Below, in pieces: positions 51,139 to 60,395 of a DNA stretch of 64,000 nucleotides. Where the stretch lies: contig CBDFGO010000002.1 of the NCBI GenBank assembly GCA_965247125.1, positions 682,001 to 746,000 of the forward strand. Direction: 5' to 3'. The stretch comes from CALBJU01 sp965247125 (lineage in GTDB: Bacteria; Bacteroidota; Rhodothermia; Rhodothermales; UBA10348). The notes beneath the pieces are model-generated. The model ran no database searches. It was not told the origin of the DNA and was given only the letters and a program-made list of their open reading frames with translations. Every line of letters begins with the position of its first letter. Position 1 is the first letter of the stretch. The position numbers and the translations under genes are program-made.

Positions 51139-52294
51139 CATCATATGGATCGTCTCCCTACTGACGGTTGCCGTGATCGGCTGCTCGTCCGCGCCTTCAG
51201 ATCCCCGTGCTGATTCGGTAGCCCTGATTGAATCCGAGTTCGCCATTCCTGTATTGGACGTGTCTCGCGTCGACCGCCTGCAGCGCATAGTGGACCGTGA
51301 ATCGGGTCAATACCTAGGTCATCCGACTACGGTACTGCTCGACGATGGCCTATCTATTCTGACGACGTATCCCAAAGGTCACGGTCGGGGACCAATAGTT
51401 TACAAGCGAAGTAATGACGGGGGAGCTACGTGGAGCGGGCGATTGCCAACCCCCTCGTCGTGGGATTCGTCTCTCGAAGTGCCCACACTGTTTCGATTCC
51501 AGACGGCAATCGGCAACAAGCGTATAGTGCTCTTTTCTGGCCTGTACCCCATCAGAATGGCACTATCTGATGATGATGGAGGATCCTGGACAGAACTTGA
51601 ACCCATAGGCGACTTCGGCGGAATCGTTGCAATGTCTTCCCTCATCCAGCGATCCGACGGTTCGTTGGTTGCGTTTTTTCATGACGACGGACGCTTCATT
51701 GACGACGGCGGTGAAAGAACTCACTTCACCGTATACCGGACCGTTTCGGAAGATGACGGTCTGACATGGGGAGAGCCAGAAGCCATCGTTTCCAGCCTGT
51801 CGGTCGACCTTTGTGAGCCGGGCGCTGTCTGGTCTCCGGACGGTTCGGAACTCGCGCTGCTGCTGAGAGAGAACAGCCGAACAAGTCTTTCTCACATCGT
51901 CTATTCACTGGATGAATCCAACACGTGGTCGGCCCCCGAAAGCCTTCCGCCTGAACTTACAGGAGACCGCCATACGGCTCGATATCTATTGGATGGAAGA
52001 TTGTTCATTGCCTTTCGGGACATGGCTCCTGGGAGTCCGACAGCCGGAGACTGGGTTGCTTGGGTAGGTACCTATGAGAACATCCGGGCGGGAGAACCCG
52101 GTCAATATCGGATTCGGATAATGGATAACACGAATGCCTGGGACTCCACGTATCCAGGAGTTGAGATTCTTCCAGATGGTAGCATCGTCACAACGACCTA
52201 TGGACACTGGGCAGAAGGCGAAGAACCCTATATTGTCTCCGTAAGAGTGCATCCCGATGAACTTGACAAATGGATCAATCAACTGACTCTCTGA
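51122..52294 (+). CDS. Sialidase-like BNR propeller lipoprotein
   Basis: 390 residues from the ATG at 51122, inside the 3' end of polB. This start opens a lipoprotein signal (MTKSFSIIWIVSLLTVAVIGC). The frame is open back to 51011 but lacks sense before it. Asp-box repeats SNDGGATWSG, SDDDGGSWTE and SEDDGLTWGE mark a six-bladed sialidase-type propeller. The opening GHPTTVLLDDGLSIL and GHGRGPIVYKRS fit the exo-alpha-sialidase (BNR_2) families. Whether all catalytic residues are present cannot be settled by eye. The GH20 gene follows after 1 nt; both products are lipoproteins, suggesting surface or periplasmic glycan trimming. Confidence 0.78.
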   Translation: MTKSFSIIWIVSLLTVAVIGCSSAPSDPRADSVALIESEFAIPVLDVSRVDRLQRIVDRESGQYLGHPTTVLLDDGLSILTTYPKGHGRGPIVYKRSNDGGATWSGRLPTPSSWDSSLEVPTLFRFQTAIGNKRIVLFSGLYPIRMALSDDDGGSWTELEPIGDFGGIVAMSSLIQRSDGSLVAFFHDDGRFIDDGGERTHFTVYRTVSEDDGLTWGEPEAIVSSLSVDLCEPGAVWSPDGSELALLLRENSRTSLSHIVYSLDESNTWSAPESLPPELTGDRHTARYLLDGRLFIAFRDMAPGSPTAGDWVAWVGTYENIRAGEPGQYRIRIMDNTNAWDSTYPGVEILPDGSIVTTTYGHWAEGEEPYIVSVRVHPDELDKWINQLTL

Positions 52295-52295
52295 T

Positions 52296-53948
52296 ATGCG
52301 ACTATTAGTGTCCACGCTGCTCGTGCTCCCGTTTTTGATAGGATGTGCTCCCAAAGATGCTCCGGAAGTGTTATCGGACATTCCACTGGTTCCGATGCCG
52401 ACATCTATCGAAATAACCGGCGATTATTTCTTGTTGACGGCTTCGGCCGGTTTCCGGGTTGAAGATGAAGGCTTGAATGCGGTGGCCAAGTTTTTTGCCG
52501 CTGAACTCGGTCAGGCTACAGGTTTCGAACTTCCTGTTTCTGGACGAGCTGGAAATCTTTGGCTGAGCATTGATCCAGCCATGGCGCACGAAGAGTACGT
52601 GCTTGAGGTCGGCAAGAAGCGTGTCAACATTCGAGCCGGCGATGCCGCGGGTGCTTTCTATGCGATGCAGTCATTCAGACAGATGTTGCCTCCTCAGATA
52701 GAGTACTCCCACCAGGTTGATGACGTTGAATGGAGCGTCCCAGCGGTCATGATTTCTGACGCGCCCCGATACCCATACAGAGGAATGCACCTGGATGTCG
52801 GACGATATTTTTTCGACGTGGCGTTCGTGAAGCGCTACATCGATACGATGTCGAGATATAAGTTCAACTACTTTCACTGGGGACTGACCCAGGATCAGGG
52901 CTGGCGAATCGAGATAAAAAAATATCCCGAGCTCACCTCGGTTGGAGCCTGGAGATCAGAAACGATCCTGGAAAAGAATTTCGACCCCTACATTGGCGAC
53001 GGTATCCCCCACGGCGGATTCTATACACAAGATGACGTCAGGGACATTGTCGCCTACGCTGCTGAACGATTTGTGACCGTGATCCCTGAAATTGAGTTAC
53101 CCGGCCACTCCATGGCAGCGATTGCTACTTACCCCGAGCTGGGCTGTACTGGTCAACGCTTTGATGTGCCCACTACGTGGGGAGTCAAGAGCGATATCTA
53201 TTGTCCATCGGAAGCGACGTTTACTTTTTTGACCGATGTGCTCGCCGAAGTCATTCCCCTCTTCCCCAGTAAGTATGTCCACATCGGCGGCGACGAAGTC
53301 CCCAAAGTTCAGTGGGAAGAGAGTGTACTTGCTCAAGCGGTCATGGCTCGGGAAGGGCTCAAGGACGAACATGAATTACAAAGCTATTTCGTGCGCCGCA
53401 TCGAATCGTTCCTGAATGCAAATGGAAAAAGCCTGGTTGGGTGGGATGAGATTCTGGAGGGCGGCCTCGCTCCGAATGCGACCGTCATGTCATGGCGTGG
53501 AATGATTGGTGGAATCGAAGCTGCGCGTCAGGGCCACGACGTGATAATGACGCCGACCAGCCACGTCTATTTCGATTATTATCAGGCTGATTCAGAGAGC
53601 GAGCCACTCGCCATCGGCAGGAGAAGTAGAACGTTACCGCTCGACACGGTATATGCGTTTGAGCCGACGCCAGAGGAACTCACGCCGACCGAAGCGGAGC
53701 ACGTTCTGGGAGCACAGGGGAACGTTTGGACCGAGTACATCAGTACGCCCGAACATGCTGAGTACATGGCTTATCCGAGGGCCATCGCTCTGGCCGAGGT
53801 TGTCTGGTCACAGAAGCACAGCAGGAATGTCGACAGCTTCCACCGGCGCCTCCTTGGCAATCTACCTCACCTCCAGGCGCTGAGAGTGAACTACCGCATT
53901 CCCGAAATCTCCCTTCGACAGGATCTCGAGATCGAAAAGGATTCGTGA
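52296..53948 (+). CDS. GH20 beta-N-acetylhexosaminidase lipoprotein
   Basis: 550 residues with lipobox LIGC (Cys17). An N-terminal GH20b domain (about 30-150) ends in GDAAGAFYAMQSFRQMLP. The TIM-barrel catalytic domain starts at PRYPYRGMHLDVGRYF. The catalytic Asp-Glu pair is D333-E334 in YVHIGGDEVPK; W in VMSWRG lines the site. It removes terminal GlcNAc or GalNAc by substrate-assisted catalysis. It is coupled to the sialidase-like gene (1-nt gap), so the pair could strip glycoconjugates one after the other. The convergent neighbour ends 21 nt downstream. Confidence 0.92.
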   Translation: MRLLVSTLLVLPFLIGCAPKDAPEVLSDIPLVPMPTSIEITGDYFLLTASAGFRVEDEGLNAVAKFFAAELGQATGFELPVSGRAGNLWLSIDPAMAHEEYVLEVGKKRVNIRAGDAAGAFYAMQSFRQMLPPQIEYSHQVDDVEWSVPAVMISDAPRYPYRGMHLDVGRYFFDVAFVKRYIDTMSRYKFNYFHWGLTQDQGWRIEIKKYPELTSVGAWRSETILEKNFDPYIGDGIPHGGFYTQDDVRDIVAYAAERFVTVIPEIELPGHSMAAIATYPELGCTGQRFDVPTTWGVKSDIYCPSEATFTFLTDVLAEVIPLFPSKYVHIGGDEVPKVQWEESVLAQAVMAREGLKDEHELQSYFVRRIESFLNANGKSLVGWDEILEGGLAPNATVMSWRGMIGGIEAARQGHDVIMTPTSHVYFDYYQADSESEPLAIGRRSRTLPLDTVYAFEPTPEELTPTEAEHVLGAQGNVWTEYISTPEHAEYMAYPRAIALAEVVWSQKHSRNVDSFHRRLLGNLPHLQALRVNYRIPEISLRQDLEIEKDS

Positions 53949-53969
53949 CGCGAAGATTTCGGGCTGGAC

Positions 53970-54896
53970 CTAGAAGGAGTCGACCGAACGATAGGCATCA
54001 ATGAGGGCACGCTCGCCTTCCTTTCCCGGTCCTGCATTACCGTGCTCCATGCCAAGGATGCCGTCGAATCCCTTCGACTGGATGTGCTTGAACACATTCT
54101 TGTAGTTGATCTCACCAGTCGTAGGCTCATTTCTTCCAGGATTGTCGCCAATCTGGAAGTAGGCGATTTCCTCCCATGCCGCGTCAATATTGGGAATCAG
54201 ATTGCCTTCCGTTATCTGCTGATGATACAGGTCATCAAGAATTTTGCAGGCAGGGCTGCCAACCGCTCGACATATCTCGAACGCCTGAGAAACTTTCGTC
54301 AAAAATAGACCGGGATGATTTCTGGGATTCAGCGGCTCGAGCACCATCACCAGGTTATGTGGTTCGAGAATATCGCAGGCCCTCTTTAAGGAATCGATGG
54401 CATTCACCGTCTGATATCCCATGTCCCTGCGCAAGTCAAGGTGACCCGGCACAACGGTCATCCAGGTTGCGTTCACGCGCTGCGCAACTTCGACCGATTC
54501 CCGGATGTTCTGAAGGAATTCGTCCTGCAGTTCTTTATTTGTCGACGCCAGATTGGGCTCTCTCCAGTAAATCTTGGCAGCTACAAAGACGCCCATCTCA
54601 ATTCCCCGCGACGCCATCGTCCGCGCCATCGCCTCCTGGGTTTCGGCCGATCTGGACTTCATGCTATTGTCTTCAAATGCAGTGAATCCCTCATCTGCCA
54701 TGAAATTCAGCTGATCAACAGGATCGTCTCCAGCGTGATTCTTGAACATGCCCAGATGAGGCGCATACTTCATTTGAAAAGGCTGGCCCTGCCTTGTAGT
54801 GCTCAAAGAGCGGGCAAGAGAGGGGACCGCGGCGGTGGCGACGGTGGCCATGGCCGCCGTCGCGGCCGATAATTTCACAAAAGAGCGCCGTTTCAT
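53970..54896 (-). CDS. Tat-exported TIM-barrel sugar isomerase (hydroxypyruvate isomerase-like)
   Basis: 308 residues. A twin-arginine signal (MKRRSFVKLSAATAAM) starts it, so it is exported folded. The body is an AP-endonuclease-2/xylose-isomerase-like TIM barrel: YAPHLGMFKNHAGDD, EDNSMKS, VVPGHLDL, MVLEPLNPRNHPG, CKILDDLYHQQITEGN and QIGDNPGRNEPTTGEINY. The last three hold the Glu, Asp and His metal ligands seen in hydroxypyruvate isomerase. The true sugar substrate is unknown. It follows the Gfo/Idh gene by 16 nt on the same strand. Confidence 0.85.
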   Translation of the reverse strand: MKRRSFVKLSAATAAMATVATAAVPSLARSLSTTRQGQPFQMKYAPHLGMFKNHAGDDPVDQLNFMADEGFTAFEDNSMKSRSAETQEAMARTMASRGIEMGVFVAAKIYWREPNLASTNKELQDEFLQNIRESVEVAQRVNATWMTVVPGHLDLRRDMGYQTVNAIDSLKRACDILEPHNLVMVLEPLNPRNHPGLFLTKVSQAFEICRAVGSPACKILDDLYHQQITEGNLIPNIDAAWEEIAYFQIGDNPGRNEPTTGEINYKNVFKHIQSKGFDGILGMEHGNAGPGKEGERALIDAYRSVDSF

Positions 54897-54912
54897 TAGT
54901 TACTCCGCTGGC

Positions 54913-56268
54913 TTAAAGTACGATTGTTTCTCCGGGGACCGGGACTGGATAGTAGCCTTCGGCATTCGGCATGACGGGTGGATCGGCATCCCAGGCAAAC
55001 GTCTCGGGCATGATGCTCACCTCGGATTTGATCGCGTCAGACCACTCGATCATTTTTCCAGAATAGGTTGCCATTCGTCCCAGGATCGCAGTCATAGTCG
55101 CCTGCGCTCCTCTCTCTGCATCTGAATACTTGTACTCGCCCGCGGCCACCGCGGCGAAAAGTTCGTCGTGTTCCACCTGGTACGAATTCAGGTCATCCTT
55201 TCCCTGGTGTCTGTAAAGATCGTAGCCGGAGGAGGAAATCAGGACTCCAGGCGACGGCGCCGAACCATTCGTCCCGTGAAACGCCTCACTCACTCGATTC
55301 TGGCAATTTGGCTGGTGCCGACACTGACTGATCATGCGGGCGCCATTTTCGTATTCATACTCTACATAATGATGATCGAAAATTTCTCCGTGATCCTTTC
55401 CCCTCCGAACGAGGCGCCCACCCTGGCCTTGAGCCCGGACGGGGGTGGCATTCATGACCCAGTTGCCGACATCCAGATTGTGGATGTGTTGTTCGACAAT
55501 GTGATCGCCACACAGCCAGTTGAAGTAATACCAATTCCTCATCTGATATTCCATCTCTGTCAGTTTCCTGCCCGCCTTTTCTTCCAACCCAGCGCGGTCG
55601 CGCACCCAGACGCCCCCGCTGTTCCAGTAGACACGGGCTGTGGTAATGTCTCCAATCATCCCGTGGTGCATTCGTTCAACCCACTCGAGATAACGGCTCT
55701 GATAATGACGCTGGAGTCCAACGACCACGTTCAGGTTTTTGGCCTTGGCCGATTCCGCGGCGTCCAGAACCCGTCGGATACCAGTGGCGTCTGTGGCCAC
55801 CGGTTTTTCCATAAAAATGTGCTTATTGGCTGCTACGGCCGCTTCAAAGTGGATGGGGCGAAAGCCGGGAGGCGTAGTAATCAACACGACATCGACGAGT
55901 GCGATGACCTCCTTGTAGCCTTCCCATCCGACAAATCGTCTCTCCTTCGGCACATCTATTTTACCAGCCACGGCCTCCGCAAATTCAGCCTCAGGATTGG
56001 TCAGCGCTTTCAGGCTGCCTTCGAGTCTGTCTTCGAAGGCGTCTGCCATAGCGACGAGTTTGAGATTTTCCTTCGTACTGAGTGCCTGGGAAGCAGCGCC
56101 GGTTCCCCTTCCCCCGCAGCCTATCAATCCGATACGAATCTCATCCTTTGACGTGTAGTAAGCGTTGGCCGAGCGGGGCATCTGGGAGGCGAGAGCCGAG
56201 CCGACGACGGCGGCCGTTCCTGTCATCATGAAGTCACGGCGCGAAATTTCCTTGATCGAATTCTTCAT
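54913..56268 (-). CDS. Tat-exported Gfo/Idh/MocA family oxidoreductase
   Basis: 451 residues. A Tat signal is present (EISRRDFMMTGTAA). The Rossmann domain starts IRIGLIGCGGRGTGAASQAL. The family's catalytic-region motif appears as FMEKPVATDATGIRRVLDA (Lys-Pro of EKP). The C-terminal alpha/beta domain has DHIVEQHIHNLDVGNWVM and NGSAPSPGV. Periplasmic relatives act on sugars or their derivatives with a tightly bound NAD(P). It shares an operon with the TIM-barrel isomerase, a common pairing in sugar-oxidation pathways of Bacteroidota and Planctomycetes. Confidence 0.88.
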   Translation of the reverse strand: MKNSIKEISRRDFMMTGTAAVVGSALASQMPRSANAYYTSKDEIRIGLIGCGGRGTGAASQALSTKENLKLVAMADAFEDRLEGSLKALTNPEAEFAEAVAGKIDVPKERRFVGWEGYKEVIALVDVVLITTPPGFRPIHFEAAVAANKHIFMEKPVATDATGIRRVLDAAESAKAKNLNVVVGLQRHYQSRYLEWVERMHHGMIGDITTARVYWNSGGVWVRDRAGLEEKAGRKLTEMEYQMRNWYYFNWLCGDHIVEQHIHNLDVGNWVMNATPVRAQGQGGRLVRRGKDHGEIFDHHYVEYEYENGARMISQCRHQPNCQNRVSEAFHGTNGSAPSPGVLISSSGYDLYRHQGKDDLNSYQVEHDELFAAVAAGEYKYSDAERGAQATMTAILGRMATYSGKMIEWSDAIKSEVSIMPETFAWDADPPVMPNAEGYYPVPVPGETIVL

Positions 56269-56393
56269 TGGTGGAGCGATTGTATTACGGTAGGGGATTC
56301 AGAGTATGTCGCCTAGCCGGGGGGATGGACGACCATGATACTCTGTGGGAATCTAACTGACCAAGGGTTGACCCGCCAGTTCAATCAGCACTT

Positions 56394-57434
56394 TCATTCA
56401 CCCAGGACCAGCACCCAGAACTCCTCGGTCGCTGCCCGAGACAGTGTCTTCGCGGGCGCTACCAGTCGAAAACCCAGAAATGGCGAATCCGTGTTCCACC
56501 AGAAGCTTTTCGGCACCTGCGGATCGCGACGCTTCCAGTTGAGCGTTGATTCCTGGCGGGCGCCGCACCGAGCCGCTTCCGCGGGATCGTCGAATGCACC
56601 TCCTCGAACCGTTCGCGGATGCAAACGCGTAGGTTGGATCCAGGGATTGGCAGCGGCTTCTTCTTTTACGAGCGCGTGATAGTCCTCTTCGTATTCGTCC
56701 AGCATCCACTCACTCGCGTTTCCGTGCATGTCATAGATGTCCCAGGCATTTGCCCTTCGTGAACCCACGACGTGCAGCACCTCATTACTGTTGGACGCCA
56801 TCCAGGCATATTCTTCGATCACATCCGAAGTATCCCCGAAGGAATATGCCGATCGCGTTCCTGCTCGGCACGCTGTTTCCCATTCAGCTTCGGTGGGCAA
56901 TCTAAAAAATACTCCCGTTTTTTCACTCAGCCATTTTGCGTAATGCATTGCACCCCACTGTGTCATACCAACAGCTGGTTTGCCCGATCCGCTCAGACCG
57001 AATGCAGGATCTTCGTATGGAGGGCTTGGTCGCGACACTGCATCAACTCGATAGACTGCGCCCGCAACGGCTGTGGTGTCCGCATCCCGATCTGGAAATC
57101 GAAACACAGAGTATTCATCTTCCGTCACCTCAAAACGACCGATCCAGTATCCATCGAGGTCCACATCCAGCATTGGCCCTTCGTCTGAATCCCGGCCTGG
57201 CTCCGATTCATCTGTTCCTATCGGGTAGGATCCGGACGGTACATAGACCATCTGGAAGGAGATCTCAGTCCCCGGAATATTGATTTCACGGATATCGCCA
57301 ACCTGGAATTCACTGCTCCGATCTACAGTAATCGGCGACAAGTTTGTAGCCGTTTCAGGTCCCTTGCAACCCGATGAAAACGCCAATAGGAGAACCAGAG
57401 CGTATATATGTGTGGAGAAGTTATTCAAGATCAA
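56394..57434 (-). CDS. Formylglycine-generating-enzyme-fold (SUMF1) lipoprotein
   Basis: 346 residues with a lipoprotein signal (ALVLLLAFSSGC). It has the FGE-sulfatase fold pattern: MVYVPSGSYPIGTDESEPG, WIGRFEVTEDEYSVF, PAVGMTQWGAMHYAKWLSE, RLPTEAEWETACRAGT, DMHGNASEWMLDEY and a final DSPFLGFRLV. The paired active-site cysteines of true FGE (Cys in RGGSWLC-type loops) are absent: the loop here reads RGGAFDDPAEAARCGAR. It is therefore unlikely to make formylglycine. Structural relatives include the GldJ/GldK gliding lipoproteins. First gene before Gfo/Idh on this strand. Confidence 0.8.
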   Translation of the reverse strand: MILNNFSTHIYALVLLLAFSSGCKGPETATNLSPITVDRSSEFQVGDIREINIPGTEISFQMVYVPSGSYPIGTDESEPGRDSDEGPMLDVDLDGYWIGRFEVTEDEYSVFRFPDRDADTTAVAGAVYRVDAVSRPSPPYEDPAFGLSGSGKPAVGMTQWGAMHYAKWLSEKTGVFFRLPTEAEWETACRAGTRSAYSFGDTSDVIEEYAWMASNSNEVLHVVGSRRANAWDIYDMHGNASEWMLDEYEEDYHALVKEEAAANPWIQPTRLHPRTVRGGAFDDPAEAARCGARQESTLNWKRRDPQVPKSFWWNTDSPFLGFRLVAPAKTLSRAATEEFWVLVLGE

Positions 57435-57607
57435 CCGTAACTTTTAGCCGGGGTGGGAGTCGCAAGGTATCCGAATATAGCAGATCAGGCTTTCGGGAGG
57501 ACTCCTTTTCGAATGATATTCGAAGGCCTCTCTACTTTTTCGGAAGTTCTTACCGAAACGTGCCCCTGGCCGACACTGACTGTCTCGTAACACTGAATGG
57601 CTCGAAC

Positions 57608-58894
57608 ATGCAAGCTCAGGATTTTTCAACATTGATTTCACCAGCGGACCCACCTCTGTTGATGGCAGATCGATATCGATCGATCAGAAGTCGGACAGAG
57701 GAAATCTGCAAACCGTTGTCTGTGGAGGATTACGTCATTCAGTCGATGGAAGACGTGAGCCCCACAAAGTGGCATCTTGCGCATACAACCTGGTTTTTCG
57801 AGACGTTCGTTCTCAGGGAATTCGACCCTTCGTATGTCCCACTCAACGAACAATTCGCCTACCTTTTCAACTCCTACTACGTACAGGCCGGGCAACGCTT
57901 CAGTCGTCCGAATCGAGGTCTGTTGTCTCGGCCACGGGTCGACGAGGTCTTTGCGTATCGCAAGCACGTCGACGACAGCATGGTCAGATTGCTTTCCGAA
58001 GCCGGTGAGCGAGAAGAGATACGCAGCGTTATGGAGATTGGATTGAACCATGAGCAGCAGCACCAGGAGCTCATGGTCACCGACATTAAACACGTGCTGT
58101 CAATAAACCCCCTCCTGCCGACCTATCGCGAGCTGCAAATCCCAGCACATCGATCACTGGACGAGTTGATGTACACGGATATTGAGGAAAGTATTTGTGA
58201 GATTGGTCACTCAGGAGATGGGTTTGCGTATGACAACGAAGGCCCCAGACATAGACAATTTCTGGAATCTTACCAGCTGGCACAGCGACCTGTATCGAAC
58301 GGAGAGTACCTTCGTTTTGTGAATGATGGCGGGTACAAGAATCCGCTTTTGTGGTTGTCCGAGGGCTGGAACCTGGTTCAGGAGCAGGGCTGGCAACACC
58401 CCCTATACTGGCTTCAGGAAAATGAAGAATGGTCTGAATTCTCGCTGTACGGAAAGATATCGCTGGTTTCTGATGCCCCCATTTCCCATGTGTCTTACTT
58501 CGAAGCAGATGCATACGCCCGCTGGAGTGGCGCGAGACTCCCAACAGAGTTCGAGTGGGAAAACGCAGCGCAACAGGTGGACATGAACGGCCATTTTTCC
58601 GATGAAATTATTTTCAATTCTCGATTGGAAACGGAACAGACCAACGACCTCGCCGGAATGTTCGGAAGTTCGTGGGAGTGGACGAGCAGTCATTATTCGC
58701 CCTATCCAGGATACCGGCCCGGGCCGGGCGCCCTGGGGGAGTACAACGGGAAGTTCATGTCCAATCAGTTCGTATTGAGAGGTGGCTCCTGCGCAACTCC
58801 TTCTGACCACATCCGTCCTTCCTACAGGAATTTTTTCCCCGCCGGAGCGCGTTGGCAATTTTCTGGCATTCGCCTGGCTCAGTCAATCCACTGA
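57608..58894 (+). CDS. egtB: Ergothioneine biosynthesis sulfoxide synthase EgtB
   Basis: 428 residues from the ATG at 57608; the frame is open back to 57374, but that part overlaps the divergent gene and has no homology. The N-terminal DinB-like part supplies the iron ligands in WHLAHTTWFFE and LNHEQQHQELM. The C-terminal FGE-like part shows VSNGEYLRFVNDGGY, RLPTEFEWENAA, SSWEWTSSHYSPYPGYRP and VLRGGSCATP. EgtB joins trimethylhistidine (hercynine) to a thiol donor (cysteine or gamma-glutamylcysteine) using O2. egtD follows 31 nt later. Confidence 0.93.
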   Translation: MQAQDFSTLISPADPPLLMADRYRSIRSRTEEICKPLSVEDYVIQSMEDVSPTKWHLAHTTWFFETFVLREFDPSYVPLNEQFAYLFNSYYVQAGQRFSRPNRGLLSRPRVDEVFAYRKHVDDSMVRLLSEAGEREEIRSVMEIGLNHEQQHQELMVTDIKHVLSINPLLPTYRELQIPAHRSLDELMYTDIEESICEIGHSGDGFAYDNEGPRHRQFLESYQLAQRPVSNGEYLRFVNDGGYKNPLLWLSEGWNLVQEQGWQHPLYWLQENEEWSEFSLYGKISLVSDAPISHVSYFEADAYARWSGARLPTEFEWENAAQQVDMNGHFSDEIIFNSRLETEQTNDLAGMFGSSWEWTSSHYSPYPGYRPGPGALGEYNGKFMSNQFVLRGGSCATPSDHIRPSYRNFFPAGARWQFSGIRLAQSIH

Positions 58895-58925
58895 ACTTCT
58901 GTCGAAAAAACTTCTTGCTAAATAA

Positions 58926-59897
58926 TTGACCACCCAATCTGAGATAAAACTGTTCCTGGATCTTGAGCCGCCCTCGGATGCCATCCTTGAGGATGTTATC
59001 GCGGGACTATCGGTATGTCCAAAATCATTGCCCTCCAAATATTTTTACGATGCGCGTGGCTCGAAGCTCTTTGATGAGATCTGCACCCTGGATGAATACT
59101 ACCCGACCCGGACTGAGCTTTCCATTCTCGTGAATAGCATTACAGACATAGTGGCTTCACTCGGAGAGTCGGTGATTCTGGTCGAGTATGGAAGCGGTAG
59201 CAGCATTAAAACCCGCTTGCTTTTGGAAGCTATCCCTGAGACTGCTGCCTACGTCCCGATAGATATATCTCGGGAGCACCTTATCGACGCTTCAGTCGCA
59301 CTTAAAAAAGTTTTCCCCGAACTAAGCGTGCTCCCCGTTTGCGCTGACTACTCGCAGGTGATCTCTCTGGACCTTGATGATATCTTCGACGGACGGATAA
59401 GTGTATTTTTTCCCGGCTCCACCATCGGTAACTTTTCTCGGGAGCACGCCGTTCAGTTCATGAGCCGCGTCCACCAACTGGTAGGCGTTGGCGGAGGGAT
59501 GTTGATTGGTGTGGATATTGTTAAAGATGAACGACTGCTGCATGCAGCGTACAATGACTCAAGGGGCGTGACTGCAGCATTCAACAAAAATATGCTGAGT
59601 CATATCAACGATCGACTGGGGTCGTCCTTCCTTCCCTCAGCATTTGACCATCGCGCGTTTTATGATCCGGTGATGCAGCGTATTGAAATGCAATTGGTCA
59701 GCCGCGTGGATCAGCGTGTTCGGGTAAACGGCGACTCGATTCAATTCTGCAAGGGAGAAGCGGTGCGTACCGAGTACTCACACAAATACCGTCTCGATCA
59801 ATTTCAGAGGATGTCTACGGAAGCTGGCTTTCTCACAGAAAAGGTGTGGCTCGACAGGAACGAACACTTTGCCGTACAATATCTTCGGGCGATTTAG
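58926..59897 (+). CDS. egtD: Histidine N-alpha-methyltransferase EgtD
   Basis: 323 residues, TTG start. The opening PKSLPSKYFYDARGSKLFDEIC and DEYYPTRTELSIL are characteristic of EgtD. The SAM site is VEYGSGSSIKTRLLLEA and VPIDISREHL. FFPGSTIGNFSREHA is another hallmark. It trimethylates histidine to hercynine, which EgtB then sulfurises. With egtB upstream this is the compact two-gene ergothioneine locus; egtA, egtC and egtE are not seen. It ends 18 nt from a convergent gene. Confidence 0.95.
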   Translation: MTTQSEIKLFLDLEPPSDAILEDVIAGLSVCPKSLPSKYFYDARGSKLFDEICTLDEYYPTRTELSILVNSITDIVASLGESVILVEYGSGSSIKTRLLLEAIPETAAYVPIDISREHLIDASVALKKVFPELSVLPVCADYSQVISLDLDDIFDGRISVFFPGSTIGNFSREHAVQFMSRVHQLVGVGGGMLIGVDIVKDERLLHAAYNDSRGVTAAFNKNMLSHINDRLGSSFLPSAFDHRAFYDPVMQRIEMQLVSRVDQRVRVNGDSIQFCKGEAVRTEYSHKYRLDQFQRMSTEAGFLTEKVWLDRNEHFAVQYLRAI

Positions 59898-59915
59898 GGC
59901 TCCTGAGTCCGTCTG

Positions 59916-60344
59916 TTACTGCGTCTTTCGAACTGCCAGCGTGATTCGCCCTGCAGATATCAACTTGTTTGACTCGTCTACGATGTCGATCGACCACACG
60001 TGAATGGTCCCGCCCAGGTGGACTGGACGCGCGGTGCCCGTCACGATACCGTCACGCTTCGCACGTACATGATTTGCGTTGATCTCTATTCCAACACAGT
60101 ACTCATCCTCCCCAACCGCTAGATTTGCGGCCACACTTCCCAGTGTTTCGATGAGTGCGGCGGAGGCACCGCCGTGCAACAGGCCAAACGGCTGGTAAGT
60201 GCGAGAGTCAACGGGCATCGTGGCAACGATGAAATCTTTTCCGATTTCTGTATACGAGATACCAATTCGACTCACCATGGTATCTGCTGAAACCGAGTTC
60301 ATGAGGTCCAGATCGGCGCTCTTTTTCCAGATAGTGTCTGCCAT
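59916..60344 (-). CDS. Hotdog-fold acyl-CoA thioesterase (PaaI/MenI-like)
   Basis: 142 residues, a complete 4HBT/PaaI-type hotdog domain. The signature FGLLHGGASAALIETLGSVAA holds the catalytic Glu. EINANHVRAKRDG and ARPVHLGGTIHVWSIDI follow as in MenI/YdiI. Such enzymes hydrolyse aryl- or acyl-CoA thioesters; DHNA-CoA (menaquinone pathway) is one known substrate of close relatives. Lies 51 nt downstream of the acyl-CoA carboxylase gene on the same strand, so a role in acyl-CoA turnover is also reasonable. Confidence 0.87.
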   Translation of the reverse strand: MADTIWKKSADLDLMNSVSADTMVSRIGISYTEIGKDFIVATMPVDSRTYQPFGLLHGGASAALIETLGSVAANLAVGEDEYCVGIEINANHVRAKRDGIVTGTARPVHLGGTIHVWSIDIVDESNKLISAGRITLAVRKTQ

Positions 60345-60395
60345 AGATACCCTGTTTTTAACTCGGGAGCATGATCATGATGATACGTGCTCCCC

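Noticed and set aside
55168..56151. 327-codon plus-strand frame opposite the Gfo/Idh gene
   Set aside because: The Gfo/Idh frame has complete family motifs and a Tat signal; the opposite frame has none.
56394..57434. Functional formylglycine-generating enzyme for sulfatases
   Set aside because: The paired active-site cysteines are missing and no sulfatase gene is in the window.
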